This document shows, one piece after another, positions 45,442 to 54,600 of a stretch of DNA of 64,000 nucleotides. This DNA is from Salipaludibacillus neizhouensis. Its GTDB lineage: Bacteria > Bacillota > Bacilli > Bacillales > Salisediminibacteriaceae. The notes under the pieces were generated by a model. It did no database searches. It had not been told where the DNA came from and was given only the letters and a program-made list of their open reading frames with translations. Location: NCBI RefSeq assembly GCF_002886185.1, contig NZ_KZ614147.1:79426-143425 (forward strand), given 5' to 3'. The translations under genes and the position numbers were made by a program. Numbering within the stretch: the first letter of the stretch is position 1; each line of letters begins with the position of its first letter.

Positions 45442-46573
45442 ATTTTAACTCCTCTTTATACAAATTCATAAGATTACGTAGTTCAGTTTCATTCACTAAA
45501 AGCATTTCTGCAAGTCTAGAAGCTGATATAATACCTTCTCTGTAGCCTTTTAAACATAAGTTTACATAGTAAGATGATAAACCCTGTTCAAGTAATGTTT
45601 TTTGTCTCTTCAAACCATTTTTTGAAAACTTTCTAAGTTCGGGATCCAATTTTATGTTTTGTGATAACTTGACAGATTTTATTTCACCCTCAACTTTTTC
45701 ACTTATAATTTTTTCGTTTTTTAATGCAATTGCAAAGGCTTCTGTATTGACGTTCAATTTATCGGCCCACTCCAATGCTTTTTTGGTATCCCAAGATTTT
45801 ACTGGAATTGACTTAACAAAATTGGGAGGTAATAAGTAATTTGAAGCGAACGTATTTGCTCGTATTTCAACAAGATTATCTTTTGACCATTTTTTAAATG
45901 AAACGACAACGTCATTATTATCATCCAAAATACTATGTGCGGCTTCGTGTGCGGCTGTAAATCTTTGCCGATACATGTCTTCATTATAATTTATAATGAT
46001 ACACTTTCCAGCTACTGGATGATTTATATACAACCCAGAAATATCAGAGTTTTGAAGTTTTCTACGAAATACCTTTAATCCAATTGACCTTAAGTCTTTA
46101 TATATATCAACCGGTATTTCGTTTCCTTTATATCCTAAATGCATGCGCAAACCTGACGCCGCTTCACTTCCATGAGTTTTAAAGTGTGTGCCGACTTTTA
46201 CAAATGGGAATGGCTTTGAATCAAGAATACCCATTCTTTCTAAGAGGAAAGACTCGCATTCTGCTAAAAATAAGACCTCTTGAATCGCCCAACGGTCTTG
46301 TTTAGACAAATCCCCTCCAAAAGTTCGAAATAAATATTCTGTTTCATCAAAAGGTGCTACTCTCTTATTAGAAATAAAAAATCTAAAGTCACACATATAG
46401 TAATCAGACAGTATTAATATTTCGTCACCAGTTGGCTTTAGTTCATTTCCCTCAAAACTTTTAAGACGCTCTTCAGATATTCCGGTTGATTCAAATAATT
46501 CGGAAATCGTTACTTGGAATTGCTCCCGATATCTATAGAGCTTTTCATGAAGAGGTATAGGTTTATTTGACAT
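45431..46573 (-). CDS. XRE-HTH and ImmA/IrrE-family metallopeptidase
   Basis: 380 residues. An N-terminal Xre-type helix-turn-helix (VTISELFESTGISEERLKSF) is followed by a COG2856 metalloprotease domain with H-E-x-x-H at His209-Glu210-His213 (RFTAAHEAAHSILDD) and a likely third ligand Glu236 (VEIRANTFASNYLLPP). ImmA/IrrE proteins cleave repressors in response to DNA damage or other signals. As first gene of a co-directional run ending in the SMC gene, it may regulate the whole cluster. It could instead form an independent module with the PIN gene. Confidence 0.8.
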   Translation of the reverse strand: MSNKPIPLHEKLYRYREQFQVTISELFESTGISEERLKSFEGNELKPTGDEILILSDYYMCDFRFFISNKRVAPFDETEYLFRTFGGDLSKQDRWAIQEVLFLAECESFLLERMGILDSKPFPFVKVGTHFKTHGSEAASGLRMHLGYKGNEIPVDIYKDLRSIGLKVFRRKLQNSDISGLYINHPVAGKCIIINYNEDMYRQRFTAAHEAAHSILDDNNDVVVSFKKWSKDNLVEIRANTFASNYLLPPNFVKSIPVKSWDTKKALEWADKLNVNTEAFAIALKNEKIISEKVEGEIKSVKLSQNIKLDPELRKFSKNGLKRQKTLLEQGLSSYYVNLCLKGYREGIISASRLAEMLLVNETELRNLMNLYKEELKYGD

Positions 46574-47015
46574 AGTTTTTAGTCCCCTGACACAATTCTA
46601 TTGTGATTGGATAGATATTAGAAAAAAACTCTAAAATATCCCTCATACTTACAATATTCTACAAATACTATTGAAATTCCTTGCAAAATCTTAAATTAGC
46701 TTCATCTATTGTTTCTAAATACAACTAAATTAGAATAAAATAAACAATTATTACGCATTTACATCAAAATTTGCACAAATTAAAAGTTACTTGAGTATTG
46801 TGGATGACTGAGCCAATAAATGCGGAAAGAGAGCCACTATTGAATTCAGCCAAAGAATTTTCCGCTTCTGCATTATTTTTTACCAGCGCTGACACGATAT
46901 TTATCATTAGTTGTCCATGTGTTTACCAATGTGTAACGTGAAGAGAATACGTCTTTAAAACGTTAAGGAATATGAAAGATAAAAAAGCATAAGCTCTTCG
47001 TGTTTTAGCGAATAA
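46574..47015. other. Intergenic region upstream of the defence cluster
   Basis: Presumably holds the promoter of the XRE-ImmA operon. A minus-strand frame of 47 codons around 46765-46909 (VSALVKNNAEAENSLAEFNS) has no ribosome site and is not accepted. The right end, near 46960-47000, has short inverted sequence (GTCTTTAAAACG) downstream of lysR. No clear transfer RNA or attachment site. Confidence 0.35.
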
Positions 47016-47882
47016 TTAGGCTTTTTGAAAAAGACTTATCAAGTATTGATATACAGAACCATGAGAACTACTTTTTCTATAAAGTAATTGACTATAAAAT
47101 TGAAAGTTTTCATCCTGAAAGGGCATCCCAACAACTTCCTCATGCCCCTTTATACTAAATGCAGGTAAAAAGCCAACTCCCCATTTATTTTGTATAGCCT
47201 TTTTTATTGTCTCTATGCTGCTTAGCTCCATAGATAGAGTGAAATCAATGTGGTTTCTTTCCAACTGTTTCAATAAATAGGCTCTGTATGTACATCCTTC
47301 CTCTGTTAGTATAATAGTTTCATTTTTAAAGTCATCAATTGTAATGAAATCCTCTTTTGTAAAAGCATGATCAGGTGGAACAACTACTTGCATTGCTTGT
47401 TTTTTTAAAGAAAGACTGTTAATTCTTTCCGATTTAAATGGTTTATCAATAATCAGTCCAAAATCAAGATCTTTATTGTAAATTTTTTCGATTATTATCT
47501 CTTCTGAATCAGGTATAATCTGTACCATCACATCAGGATACTTCTTCTTAAATTCGGCTAAAATATTGGGCAATTCATAAATTGCTAACGTTTCAATAGA
47601 ACCAACCCTTACTGTTTTTACTTCTTGCGTACTTAATCGCTGATGTGATTCTTCATACAAAGACAGCATTTTCTCTACATAGCTATAAAGAAGTTCCCCA
47701 GCAGGCGTTAATTCCATTGATTTTCCATGTCTCTCCAACAATCGTATTCCTCCATAGATTTCTTCAAGTTTTTGAATATGCGTGGTAACGCTAGATTGTG
47801 CATAGTCTAATGCATACGCAGCTCGAGTATAATTTCCACTTTTCACAACTTGAGCAAATGTTTTGAAATACAATAACTCCAT
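47016..47882 (-). CDS. LysR-family transcriptional regulator
   Basis: About 288 residues from the ATG at 47882. N-terminal LTTR helix-turn-helix (FAQVVKSGNYTRAAYALDYA, then QSSVTTHIQKLEE) and a periplasmic-binding-protein-like effector domain (VRVGSIETLAIYELPNIL). It is divergent from a rhodanese gene; the 116-base spacer holds a perfect 19-bp palindrome. The inducer is unknown; sulfur or oxidative stress is plausible from the neighbour. Confidence 0.9.
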   Translation of the reverse strand: MELLYFKTFAQVVKSGNYTRAAYALDYAQSSVTTHIQKLEEIYGGIRLLERHGKSMELTPAGELLYSYVEKMLSLYEESHQRLSTQEVKTVRVGSIETLAIYELPNILAEFKKKYPDVMVQIIPDSEEIIIEKIYNKDLDFGLIIDKPFKSERINSLSLKKQAMQVVVPPDHAFTKEDFITIDDFKNETIILTEEGCTYRAYLLKQLERNHIDFTLSMELSSIETIKKAIQNKWGVGFLPAFSIKGHEEVVGMPFQDENFQFYSQLLYRKSSSHGSVYQYLISLFQKA

Positions 47883-47899
47883 CTCATTCACACTCCCAA

Positions 47900-47918
47900 C
47901 TATCAATAATATTGATAG
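47900..47918. promoter_or_regulatory. LysR-type operator palindrome
   Basis: CTATCAATAATATTGATAG is perfectly symmetric around its central A and has the T-N11-A form of LysR sites. A further half-site TATCAATA follows about 3 bases on. It is 18 bases from the lysR start. Confidence 0.7.
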
Positions 47919-47997
47919 TATATATCAATAACTATCTGCTTCGATAACTTATTTTCATCTTATACTTAAGAAGAGTTAAATAAGGGGAGGAATTATA

Positions 47998-48447
47998 TTG
48001 AAAAGAGAACCGAAGTATTCATTGACGTTGGACATCCAGCCTAGCGAAACAGAGCTCGCATATGAGCATTTTATGAGAAAATTATCTTTTGAAACGGATG
48101 TAGCAGATTTATTAATTGATTTAAGAAAGGGATATAAAGGCATTACAGTTATTGATGTTAGAGATGAATTATCTTATCAAGAATGCCATATTCCACAAGC
48201 TAATTCTTTGCCAGGGAATAAAATTTCAGAAACAACAGTAGGAATGTTATCGAAAGATCAAGTAATAGTTGCTTATTGTTGGGGCCCAGCTTGTAATGGT
48301 GCAACCAGAGCATGCGCAAAACTTTCAAAATTAGGATATAAAGTTAAGGAACTAGTCGGTGGGCTTGAATACTGGAGGAAAGAAGGAGGAGAGGTAAGTG
48401 GCACCCTAGCTGAAAATGCTCCTCTATATTGGTCCTATGAAAGTTAA
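47998..48447 (+). CDS. Rhodanese-domain protein
   Basis: 149 residues from a TTG start with GGGGAGGA upstream. A single rhodanese domain: ITVIDVRDELSYQECHIPQA and the active-site loop AYCWGPACNGATRACAKL, with Cys93 as likely sulfur acceptor, then KELVGGLEYWRKEG. It may transfer sulfane sulfur or act in thiol stress. Divergent from its probable LysR regulator. Confidence 0.88.
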   Translation: MKREPKYSLTLDIQPSETELAYEHFMRKLSFETDVADLLIDLRKGYKGITVIDVRDELSYQECHIPQANSLPGNKISETTVGMLSKDQVIVAYCWGPACNGATRACAKLSKLGYKVKELVGGLEYWRKEGGEVSGTLAENAPLYWSYES

Positions 48448-48529
48448 ACAACTTGCACAAGGGATAAAAGATAAATAGACAGTTAAGAAACTTGAATTTT
48501 TTTAAAATAATTCGTCTTTAATAGTTCAA

Positions 48530-48564
48530 CTCCAGGTTGTTGAAGATTCTTCAACAACCTGGAG
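48530..48564. repeat. Perfect 15-bp-arm hairpin without U tract
   Basis: CTCCAGGTTGTTGAA and its exact complement flank a 5-base loop GATTC, 83 bases after the rhodanese stop. Neither side has a T run, so it could be an RNA-stabilising structure or a repeat rather than a classic terminator. Confidence 0.6.
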
Positions 48565-48628
48565 GATTGTGAAATTTTAAAAAAAGATATTGAATACTAT
48601 TAAATTAAATATTCTTAGGAGGAGTTTT

Positions 48629-49072
48629 ATGAAAATATTTCAAGCTACCATTGAAGATTTAGGTGGAGTGTCAAATTTATTTAATTTGTATCGAATGTTT
48701 TATGAACAATAATCTGACTTAGAGGGTGCTAGGACTTACATAAAACGTATAGAAAACAAGGAGTCCGTTATATTTTTCGTTAAAGACAATCAAAACTATG
48801 TCGGATTGACTCAACTTTATCCTACATTTTCATCTATATCTATGAAAAGAGCTTGGGTGTTAAATGACTTATATGTTGATACAAAAGCAAGAAAAAAAGG
48901 AGTAGGAGAATTGCTTTTGCATTAATCAAAAGAATACGCAATTGAAACAGATTCTAAAAATATTAGTTTGGAAACAGCAGCAGATAATTATTCTGCTCAA
49001 AGGTTATATGAAAAAAATGAATATAAAAGGGATTCTGAATTTTATTATTATGAATTAGATTTAGCTGAATAA
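48629..49072 (+). pseudogene. GNAT acetyltransferase with two in-frame TAA codons
   Basis: A frame of 148 codons from ATG (AGGAGG upstream) to TAA is fully GNAT-like: VGLTQLYPTFSSISMKRAWV, LNDLYVDTKARKKGVGELLL and SAQRLYEKNEYKRDSEFYYY. It is interrupted at 48710 and 48923 by TAA in contexts where Gln (CAA) would be expected (YEQ*SDLEG, LLLH*SKEYA). No frameshift. Both lesions are single C-to-T changes if the ancestors were CAA, so the loss is recent. Confidence 0.85.
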
Positions 49073-49230
49073 TCCATAATTGCTTATTCAAGTATCGGGA
49101 GTGCGTTAGTGGAAGTACCGTAATCTCTTTAGAACGCTATTGGGGATATTAACACAATTAAAAGGTGTGTCTTTAGCTATAACTAATATATTTGTGAAGA
49201 AATCCAATAAGAAGAGGGAGGAATAGGATT

Positions 49231-49584
49231 ATGAGATTGTTTTTTTATATTATAGTTTCTATGGCTATTCTGGTGATTGCAGGTTGTTCTTTACAGACAC
49301 AGACCACCACGCATTTTTCAGGTGAAGGGGATAATTGGGAAGTTAAATATACCGCATATGAAGAAACTGCTGACTATACCATTCGATATACTGGTGAAGA
49401 TTCAATACCTGAAAATATAAATTATAGTATTGCCAATATTTCAGTAACGGGCAGAGAATTAAGTGAATACGGCTATGTAGAAAGTGAAAATAGCGGAAGT
49501 AATATTTATGAAAATAATGAAGAAATTAATGTTATTATTGAATGGCATGGCAAATCAGAAAGTTTAAATTTAAAACAAGAGTAG
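49231..49584 (+). CDS. Small predicted lipoprotein
   Basis: 117 residues; signal peptide ending in lipobox VIAGC (Cys at residue 19), strong GAGGGAGGA ribosome site. The mature part looks like a small beta-sandwich (WEVKYTAYEETADYTIRYTG, then YVESENSGSNIYENNEEINV). Family unknown; it would be anchored to the outer face of the membrane. Confidence 0.75.
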   Translation: MRLFFYIIVSMAILVIAGCSLQTQTTTHFSGEGDNWEVKYTAYEETADYTIRYTGEDSIPENINYSIANISVTGRELSEYGYVESENSGSNIYENNEEINVIIEWHGKSESLNLKQE

Positions 49585-49953
49585 TTTAATAAAACTATTT
49601 TAATTCAAGAAAATAATAGAACTACTGTTCACAATATAATAGAGTAATAAGATCTTGTTTCTTTTAATAACATTACAGTAGAAAGTATAAGTTAAACGAA
49701 TTGAAACTAACACTCTATTTAGAAGGGCGTTTTGTTTTCTTTTAATTATGTGATGTTATTCACTTAAACAAACGGTAAGCAATTCTGGGATTGCGCCTGA
49801 TTGTGAAAAATCAAAGGCTGTTGCTTGAAGTTCGTTAACTATCACGAATTGTCGAATCCACTCTATGCTCGCTGCCTGGAAATTAAGAGACTCTATTGAA
49901 ACAATCGGTAGCTTTCCTTAAATAACAGAAGATATAATCCCAAAGCAAAATTA
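49585..49953. other. Gene-free stretch with one dispersed-hairpin copy
   Basis: No gene. A short copy of the dispersed hairpin family is at 49779-49804 (GCAATTCTGGGATTGC then GCCTGATTGTG), lying between the convergent lipoprotein and lrp genes. Confidence 0.5.
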
Positions 49954-50394
49954 TTATTCTAATAATGCAGATGGGACAATAGGTCTGTTTTCTATCGGCG
50001 TAGATAGTACTACTAAGGTAGTCGATTCTCCGTACCGACCTAAATCATTGACTAAGCTCTCCAAATCCTCCAAAGTTTCAGCAACGATTTTCACCAGAAA
50101 ATTGTATTGTCCACTGATCCGATAAATTTCCAGTACGTCCTCTACCTCTTCACAATAAGAAACAAAATCTGTACAGTTCTTTGCTTGAAATAATAAAAAC
50201 CCAGTAATAGATTTATTGATTTTTTTTCGATTTACTACTGCTTTGTATCCTTCAATAATACTTTTCTCTTCTAATTTTCTTACTCTTTCTGTTACTGCAG
50301 GTTGTGATAACGAAATTTGTTTCCCTAAATGAGTCATGGAAGTTTTACTGTCTTTCTGTAATAACATGATTATTTGATGGTCTATTTCATCCAC
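49954..50394 (-). CDS. Lrp/AsnC-family transcriptional regulator
   Basis: 146 residues. N-terminal HTH (IDHQIIMLLQKDSKTSMTHL, then SLSQPAVTERVRKLEE) and the RAM/AsnC C-terminal domain (YRISGQYNFLVKIVAETLED). Divergent from an old-yellow-enzyme gene, which it may control with an amino-acid-type or other small ligand. The intergenic DNA has several TTATAAG half-sites. Confidence 0.92.
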   Translation of the reverse strand: MDEIDHQIIMLLQKDSKTSMTHLGKQISLSQPAVTERVRKLEEKSIIEGYKAVVNRKKINKSITGFLLFQAKNCTDFVSYCEEVEDVLEIYRISGQYNFLVKIVAETLEDLESLVNDLGRYGESTTLVVLSTPIENRPIVPSALLE

Positions 50395-50406
50395 GACGTC
50401 ACCTCC

Positions 50407-50421
50407 CTTATAAATTATAAG
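50407..50421. promoter_or_regulatory. Palindrome upstream of lrp-like gene
   Basis: CTTATAAATTATAAG is perfectly symmetric around its central base, 12 bases from the lrp start. Related half-sites (TTATAAGTTAA near 50446, AACTTATAAATAA near 50514) make this a likely Lrp-type multi-site operator region shared with the divergent gene. Confidence 0.5.
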
Positions 50422-50544
50422 TATTTTAATTCATTTATCAATATTTTATAAGTTAATGACTCATTATTCAAGTGGAATCGTATGTACTATATCCGTATTT
50501 CGCTATAAACTTAACTTATAAATAAAAAGAAATGAGGGATAGCA

Positions 50545-51582
50545 GTGGAATTATTAGAGCCTGTACAGATAGGAAATTATTCTCTTCAATCTAAGGTAGT
50601 AATGGCTCCCATGACCAGAGGATTTGCAAATGATTTAGGGATCATTCATCCAGATACAATTAATTATTACAAAATCCGAGCTTTCTATGGCGTAGGAATG
50701 ATTATTACAGAGGGAATTTCGATTAGTAAAGAAGCACAGGGAACCGTTGGCATACCTGGATTATATACTCTTCGGCAAGTAGAAGCCTGGAAGGATGTCA
50801 CCAAAGAAGTACACAAAGCAGGTGGTCTGATCATTGCGCAACTGTGGCATGTGGGAAGGTTAAGTCATTCCTACTTCACAGGGGGAACAAAACCAATTGC
50901 TCCTTCAGCAGTGCAGGCAAACGGACAGACTCATAACATTCGCATGCCTTATGAAACGCCTCGGCCAATGACGATTACCGATATCGAAAGAACGATTGCC
51001 GACTTCGCTGCTGCTGCGGAAAATGCAATGAATGCAGGGTTTGACGGGGTGGAAATTCATGCAGCCCATGGTTATCTGATTGATCAATTTCAATCCTATA
51101 TAACCAACCTTAGAAAAGATGAATATGGGCAAAAAAAGTTTCTATTCCTGGAACAAATAATAAAAGCTGTTGGTAACTCTATCGGGATTGATAAAGTAAT
51201 TGTTCGTTTTTCTGAACACAAAGACGACTTGCCTTTGTATTATTGGGAGAACCCGGAGGATACAGTTCAAGAAATATTAAATGTTTTTTATAAGACGGGA
51301 ATTTCTCTCATTCATCCCTCCTCCCCTTCATTTAAGAAGCCTTTAACGAACCACACGTTAACACTTCATGCACTCATAAGAAAGTACTGGAATAAAGCCT
51401 CCATTGGAGTAGGAGAAATGACTCCGAATATCGCAGAAGAGGCCATTAGCAGCAGTGAAATTCAATTGGCAGCCTTTGCACGGCCACTGTTGGCGAATCC
51501 GGATATGGTGGAACTATTGAAGCGATCAACACCCTTAAAGAAGTACCATCCCGAAACACATTTATCCACCCTACTTCCTTAA
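50545..51582 (+). CDS. Old yellow enzyme-family NADH:flavin oxidoreductase
   Basis: 345 residues, GTG start after a GAGGGATAG site. TIM-barrel FMN enzyme features: VVMAPMTRGFANDLG at the N-terminus, GLIIAQLWHVGRLSH, and the substrate-binding pair in VEIHAAHGYLIDQFQS (H-A-A-H), followed by a shortened middle region (ITNLRKDEYGQK without the usual GGS-x-E-N-R). It should reduce activated alkenes or nitro compounds. Full length. Related to the second OYE at 52833. Confidence 0.9.
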   Translation: MELLEPVQIGNYSLQSKVVMAPMTRGFANDLGIIHPDTINYYKIRAFYGVGMIITEGISISKEAQGTVGIPGLYTLRQVEAWKDVTKEVHKAGGLIIAQLWHVGRLSHSYFTGGTKPIAPSAVQANGQTHNIRMPYETPRPMTITDIERTIADFAAAAENAMNAGFDGVEIHAAHGYLIDQFQSYITNLRKDEYGQKKFLFLEQIIKAVGNSIGIDKVIVRFSEHKDDLPLYYWENPEDTVQEILNVFYKTGISLIHPSSPSFKKPLTNHTLTLHALIRKYWNKASIGVGEMTPNIAEEAISSSEIQLAAFARPLLANPDMVELLKRSTPLKKYHPETHLSTLLP

Positions 51583-51862
51583 TCGAATTAAATGACTGCT
51601 GACAATGCAAGGGACAGAATACAAAATAAAAAGCGCTTTAGATTTTTAGGATAATGTAACTAATTATAAAGCTTCAATGCGGAGGTGAATACTGTCTATT
51701 CCTCCGTGTTGTGATAATTATTCATATTTGGATATATAATATTCCACAGCAGGACACTCATTAAAGCAACCGCTGATTGTCAAGCAATGAGCGGATATAA
51801 ATGAACCTATTATATGTATGCGAACACCTATAGATGATATATTGTAAGATCTTTTAGTATTT

Positions 51863-52714
51863 CTAAAGTTCATTCTGCTGTATTTTTTCAATAAATGACG
51901 ACAGCACTTTATTCATGGAAAGATCTTTTGGTCTAACCAAATGAGTATTCATATATCGGTGTTCTACTGGTAAAAGCGTCATGCTGTATTCATTCTTTTG
52001 ATCTTCTGAAATGACTGACATGGGGAGAACCGCCGAAGCCAAACCAGATTTCACGCAATTTAATAGTGTGTCTAATGTAGTCACTTCTATAAAGTTTATT
52101 GGTTTCATTCCTCTTCTTTCCATCCATTGATTTAATGTTTTTCTAAATGGACAACCCTCAGGAAAAACCACCCAATTTCGAGAATAATCTTCTTCTTGTT
52201 TTGACTTACTTGTAATCACACTAACAATATCTTCTATAGTATACTCCACAGAGACATTCGTTGCCTTTACCTCCCCTGTTACAAAAGCTGCATCTAATTG
52301 ATATTTCTGAACTTGCTCAAGTAGTTTAGGAGAGGTGCCTGTATTTAGAGAAAGAGAAACATTGGCATAGTTTTGTTGAAAATCAGAAAGAATACTCATA
52401 AATTTATGTGATGCCAATGTTTCTACCATACCAATAGATAACGTGCCAGAAAAATCCTCTGATTCTTGAACAGCAGCTATCGCTTCTTCTGCTCTCTTCA
52501 TAATTGATGCAGCGTGGTCATAAAAGATCTCTCCTTTATCTGTCAACGTTACACCTTTAGGATGACGATAGAATAAGGGACTTCCTAACTCTGTTTCCAG
52601 TTTTTTTATACGGTTTGTTATGTTCGATTGGACATAGCCTAATATAACTGCACTCTTTGAAACATTTCTTTCGTCAGCAACAGTAAGAAAAATTTTTAAA
52701 TCTGTCAGTTCCAT
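51863..52714 (-). CDS. LysR-family transcriptional regulator
   Basis: 283 residues. HTH VADERNVSKSAVILGYVQSN followed by ITNRIKKLETELG, effector domain from about residue 90 (GTLSIGMVETLASHKFM). Related to the LysR at 47016 (similar start of effector domain: VGSIETLA versus IGMVETLA). Divergent from an old-yellow-enzyme/RidA operon that it probably controls; the 118-base gap carries TATAT/ATATA-type symmetry around 52737-52755. Confidence 0.9.
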   Translation of the reverse strand: MELTDLKIFLTVADERNVSKSAVILGYVQSNITNRIKKLETELGSPLFYRHPKGVTLTDKGEIFYDHAASIMKRAEEAIAAVQESEDFSGTLSIGMVETLASHKFMSILSDFQQNYANVSLSLNTGTSPKLLEQVQKYQLDAAFVTGEVKATNVSVEYTIEDIVSVITSKSKQEEDYSRNWVVFPEGCPFRKTLNQWMERRGMKPINFIEVTTLDTLLNCVKSGLASAVLPMSVISEDQKNEYSMTLLPVEHRYMNTHLVRPKDLSMNKVLSSFIEKIQQNEL

Positions 52715-52832
52715 ATTCTCTCTCCTCCCCTATCATTTATATTGATGGATATATCACTTTTAATCATTTTACTAAATGCTTACAGCTATGTAAACTTCTA
52801 TGTGTAAGGAAAATTATAAATAGGAGTGATAC

Positions 52833-53930
52833 ATGATGACCACCTACCCAGCTATCTTTTCAACTCACAATATTGGTTCAATTGAGCTACCAAACAGAAT
52901 GGTGATTTCTCCGATGACTCGAACAAGTGCTGAACCGAATGGATTTGCGAATGAAAAAATGGCTCAATACTATGCAAGGTTTGTAAAAGGCGGATTTCCA
53001 TTAATTATTACTGAGGGGACGTATCCTGATTTAACACATAGTCAAGCCTATGAAAATCAACCAGGAATAGCAACAGATGAGCAAGCAGAAGCTTGGAGAC
53101 CAGTCGTGGAGGCAGTGCATAAAGCAGGCGGGAAAATCTTCTTACAGTTACAACATGCTGGTGCATTAGTTCAGTATAATCGTTATACTGCTCACTCTAT
53201 TGCTCCTTCTGCTGTTAAACCAAAAGGAGAGAAACTGGTATCTCATGGTGGTAGTGGAGAATATGCTATCCCTCAAGAAATTTCCACAAAAAAAATACAA
53301 GAGGTTGTTGAACATTTTGCAGACGCTGCTTTACGTGCTAAAAATGTAGGTTTTGATGGGATCGAAGTTCATGGAGCAAACGGATATTTGCTCGATCAAT
53401 TCCATACAGATTACACAAATCAACGCTCAGATGAGTATGGTGGTACTTCGGAGAACCGGGTTCGTTTAAGTGTACTCGTATTAAAAGCCATTAGGAAAAA
53501 GGTAGGTAAAGATTTTGTTGTTGGTATTCGAGTTTCTCAAGGAAAAGTAAACGATTTTTACCATAAATGGAGCGAAAAAGAAAAGGAGGCTCAAATAATT
53601 TTCGGAAATTTAGCTTCTGCTAAACCGGATTATATTCATACTACGGAGTTCCACGCAGATCAACCTGCCTTCGATGAAAAAGGGGCAACGTTATCCTATC
53701 TTGCTAAGAAATACTCAAATCTTCCAGTGATAGCTAACGGTCAACTTGGCGAGCCAAACAAAACAAATAGATTGGTCGAAAATGAAGAAGCAGATTTTGT
53801 AGCTTTAGGGACGAGTGCTTTAGCAAACTATGACTGGCCCAATAAAGTGAAGGAAAATAAAAGTATTCAAGCCTTTGATCCGACTCTATTTAATCCAATT
53901 GCTGTGATACGTGATGAAGAATTAACATGA
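52833..53930 (+). CDS. Old yellow enzyme-family NADH:flavin oxidoreductase
   Basis: 365 residues. RMVISPMTRTSAEPNGFAN, FLQLQHAGALV, VEVHGANGYLLDQF-type active site (here IEVHGANGYLLDQFHTD, with Asn in place of the second His) and YGGTSENRVRLSVLVL are typical FMN-barrel motifs. His/Asn pairs occur in many xenobiotic reductases. An ATG doublet follows AGGAGTG. It is followed 36 bases later by a RidA gene; both lie under the divergent LysR. Confidence 0.93.
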   Translation: MMTTYPAIFSTHNIGSIELPNRMVISPMTRTSAEPNGFANEKMAQYYARFVKGGFPLIITEGTYPDLTHSQAYENQPGIATDEQAEAWRPVVEAVHKAGGKIFLQLQHAGALVQYNRYTAHSIAPSAVKPKGEKLVSHGGSGEYAIPQEISTKKIQEVVEHFADAALRAKNVGFDGIEVHGANGYLLDQFHTDYTNQRSDEYGGTSENRVRLSVLVLKAIRKKVGKDFVVGIRVSQGKVNDFYHKWSEKEKEAQIIFGNLASAKPDYIHTTEFHADQPAFDEKGATLSYLAKKYSNLPVIANGQLGEPNKTNRLVENEEADFVALGTSALANYDWPNKVKENKSIQAFDPTLFNPIAVIRDEELT

Positions 53931-53966
53931 ACTACTGAATTATCAAATTTTCAAGAGGAGTTAACT

Positions 53967-54362
53967 ATGAAAAAAGAAATAAAGCAAATTAAGATTACAC
54001 CTGATTTTTATGCATCTTTCCATCTATCACAAGGTATTTCTTTTGGGGAATTGCTCTTTATTTCCGGTCAGACCAGTACTAATGAAAATAGTGAAATCAT
54101 ACATGCGGGGGACTTTATTGCGCAGGCTGAGCAGACTTTTAAGAATCTTGATAAAGTTCTGCAAGCAGGAGGATCATCATTAGATAATGTCTGTAAGGTC
54201 ACCATCTTCTTAAGTGACATGTCTAATTTCAAAGAAGTTATCGCATTACGAGAAAAGTATTTCACCGTTCCTTATCCAGCAGATTCCACTGTGGAGGTTA
54301 GTCGCTTGTTTCATCCAGATGCACTTATTGAAATTGAGGTAATCGCTGTAAAAAGTAATTAA
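53967..54362 (+). CDS. RidA/YjgF-family protein
   Basis: 131 residues. LFISGQTSTNENSEIIHAGD, LQAGGSSLDNVCKVTIFLSD and a C-terminal EIEVIAVK match the RidA trimer fold that hydrolyses reactive enamines/imines; the usual Arg in the V-E-V-x-R-L segment is present (TVEVSRLFHPDALIEIEVIA). GAGGAG precedes the ATG. Operon with the old yellow enzyme. Confidence 0.9.
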   Translation: MKKEIKQIKITPDFYASFHLSQGISFGELLFISGQTSTNENSEIIHAGDFIAQAEQTFKNLDKVLQAGGSSLDNVCKVTIFLSDMSNFKEVIALREKYFTVPYPADSTVEVSRLFHPDALIEIEVIAVKSN

Positions 54363-54370
54363 ATATATAA

Positions 54371-54409
54371 GCAGGCAGAATTTACTTAATAATCTGCCTG
54401 CTACTTTAT
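54371..54409 (+). terminator. Terminator after ridA-like gene
   Basis: Perfect 9-bp stem GCAGGCAGA / TCTGCCTGC with a 13-base loop, followed by a T-rich tail. It lies 9 bases after the stop. Confidence 0.75.
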
Positions 54410-54600
54410 TTATTCAGCATTTCCTACCAATATACACCATCAGTAGAATTAATATTCAAATTTTATTGAACTTTAGCTTTCCGAAAACTACCTTCAATTC
54501 TTTCGCAAACATTTTAAAAATTTCTATTTCATTTTTTAAATGCTTAGCAAAAATTTCATTTTATTGAAAGAGACCGTTTTGAATAATTTCCGTACCGAAG

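Noticed and set aside
46765-46909. Minus-strand 47-codon frame upstream of the XRE-ImmA gene
   Set aside because: Protein-like composition but no ribosome site and no recognisable homology.
48710-48925. Recoded stop codons (selenocysteine or similar) in the GNAT gene
   Set aside because: The codons are TAA, which is not a known recoding codon in this group, and no recoding element is seen.
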